From the NCBI RefSeq assembly GCF_025370785.1, contig NZ_JAMXFA010000027.1, positions 1 through 64,000 of the forward strand: a stretch of DNA of 64,000 nt. The letters are read 5' to 3'. The notes below the pieces were generated by a model, which did not search any database, was not told the DNA's origin, and worked only from the letters and a program-made list of their open reading frames with translations. Positions 63,935 to 64,000 of this stretch are shown one piece after another. Source of the DNA: Laspinema olomoucense D3b. GTDB taxonomy: Bacteria; Cyanobacteriota; Cyanobacteriia; Cyanobacteriales; Laspinemataceae. Within the stretch, counting starts at the first letter, position 1; every line of letters starts with the position of its first letter. Made by a program: the position numbers and the translations under genes.

Positions 63935-64000
63935 GTCTATAAAAACCCGCACCCTCAAGGGTGGGGCGATACGGACGAAGCCCGCCTGCGCGGGCTCATA
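63935..64000 (+). repeat. Palindromic-repeat arm at the window end
   Basis: 63935-63996 (GTCTATAAAAACCCGCACCCTC... to GCGGGCT) is nearly identical to the left arm at 19641-19702. Any right arm lies beyond the window. Confidence 0.85.

Overview
The window is a chromosomal segment of a cyanobacterium, probably filamentous and of the Oscillatoria/Laspinema type (genus-level guess only). The evidence is the dense scatter of the HIP1 octamer GCGATCGC, a CP12-like protein, a MinCDE set, an F1 beta-epsilon pair (atpD-atpC) standing apart from the other ATP synthase genes, COP23-domain proteins, an SLH-domain porin, a DUF4278 gene behind a glutamine-riboswitch-like leader, a SigG-type sigma factor with its anti-sigma protein, and heptanucleotide STRR repeats.

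Layout. 0-7.9 kb: two tandem paralogous membrane proteins, a DUF1537 sugar-acid kinase-like protein, a TPR-GT61 glycosyltransferase and minC-minD-minE. 7.9-9.6 kb: gene-poor, with hairpins, a worn repeat copy and possible pseudogene debris. 9.6-16.2 kb: a PEP-CTERM surface protein, atpD-atpC, DUF3177, CP12 and a FIST sensor. 16.8-22.8 kb: an outer-membrane beta-barrel and a secreted Pro-rich protein (operon), a 201-bp palindromic MITE-like element, a metallophosphoesterase and a coiled-coil protein. 22.9-31.5 kb: a CruA/CruP-type flavoprotein, TRAP transporter membrane subunits, DUF4278 with riboswitch, a 40-residue NdhP-like membrane protein, a DNA glycosylase, a GerMN lipoprotein whose start codon overlaps that of pyrB on the other strand, and moaE. 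32.1-34.9 kb: a sigma factor and an anti-sigma protein with six tandem 92-residue units. 36.5-43.2 kb: two COP23 proteins, a trypsin-like protease, an SLH porin carrying a repeat fragment inside its reading frame, and ilvA.

From 43.4 kb to the end the window is accessory in character and rich in conflict-type families: a protein with two Tudor-like C-terminal domains; an AT-rich island with a standalone toxin-type deaminase between two paralogous unknown proteins; a CHAT-protease cluster (CHAT-TPR, sigma-like factor, DUF1822, four-helix protein, CHAT-CHASE2, DUF928) joined by heptamer repeats that supply some start and stop codons; a NERD-like SF1 helicase followed by a HEPN protein; and an overlapping AAA ATPase-DUF4276 pair resembling two-gene anti-phage systems such as PARIS.

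The strongest leads are the six-unit anti-sigma protein, the glutamine riboswitch, the deaminase island, the helicase-HEPN pair, the ATPase-DUF4276 pair, and the palindromic repeat family, one copy of which has become coding sequence. All family assignments come from reading motifs by eye; no database search was run.
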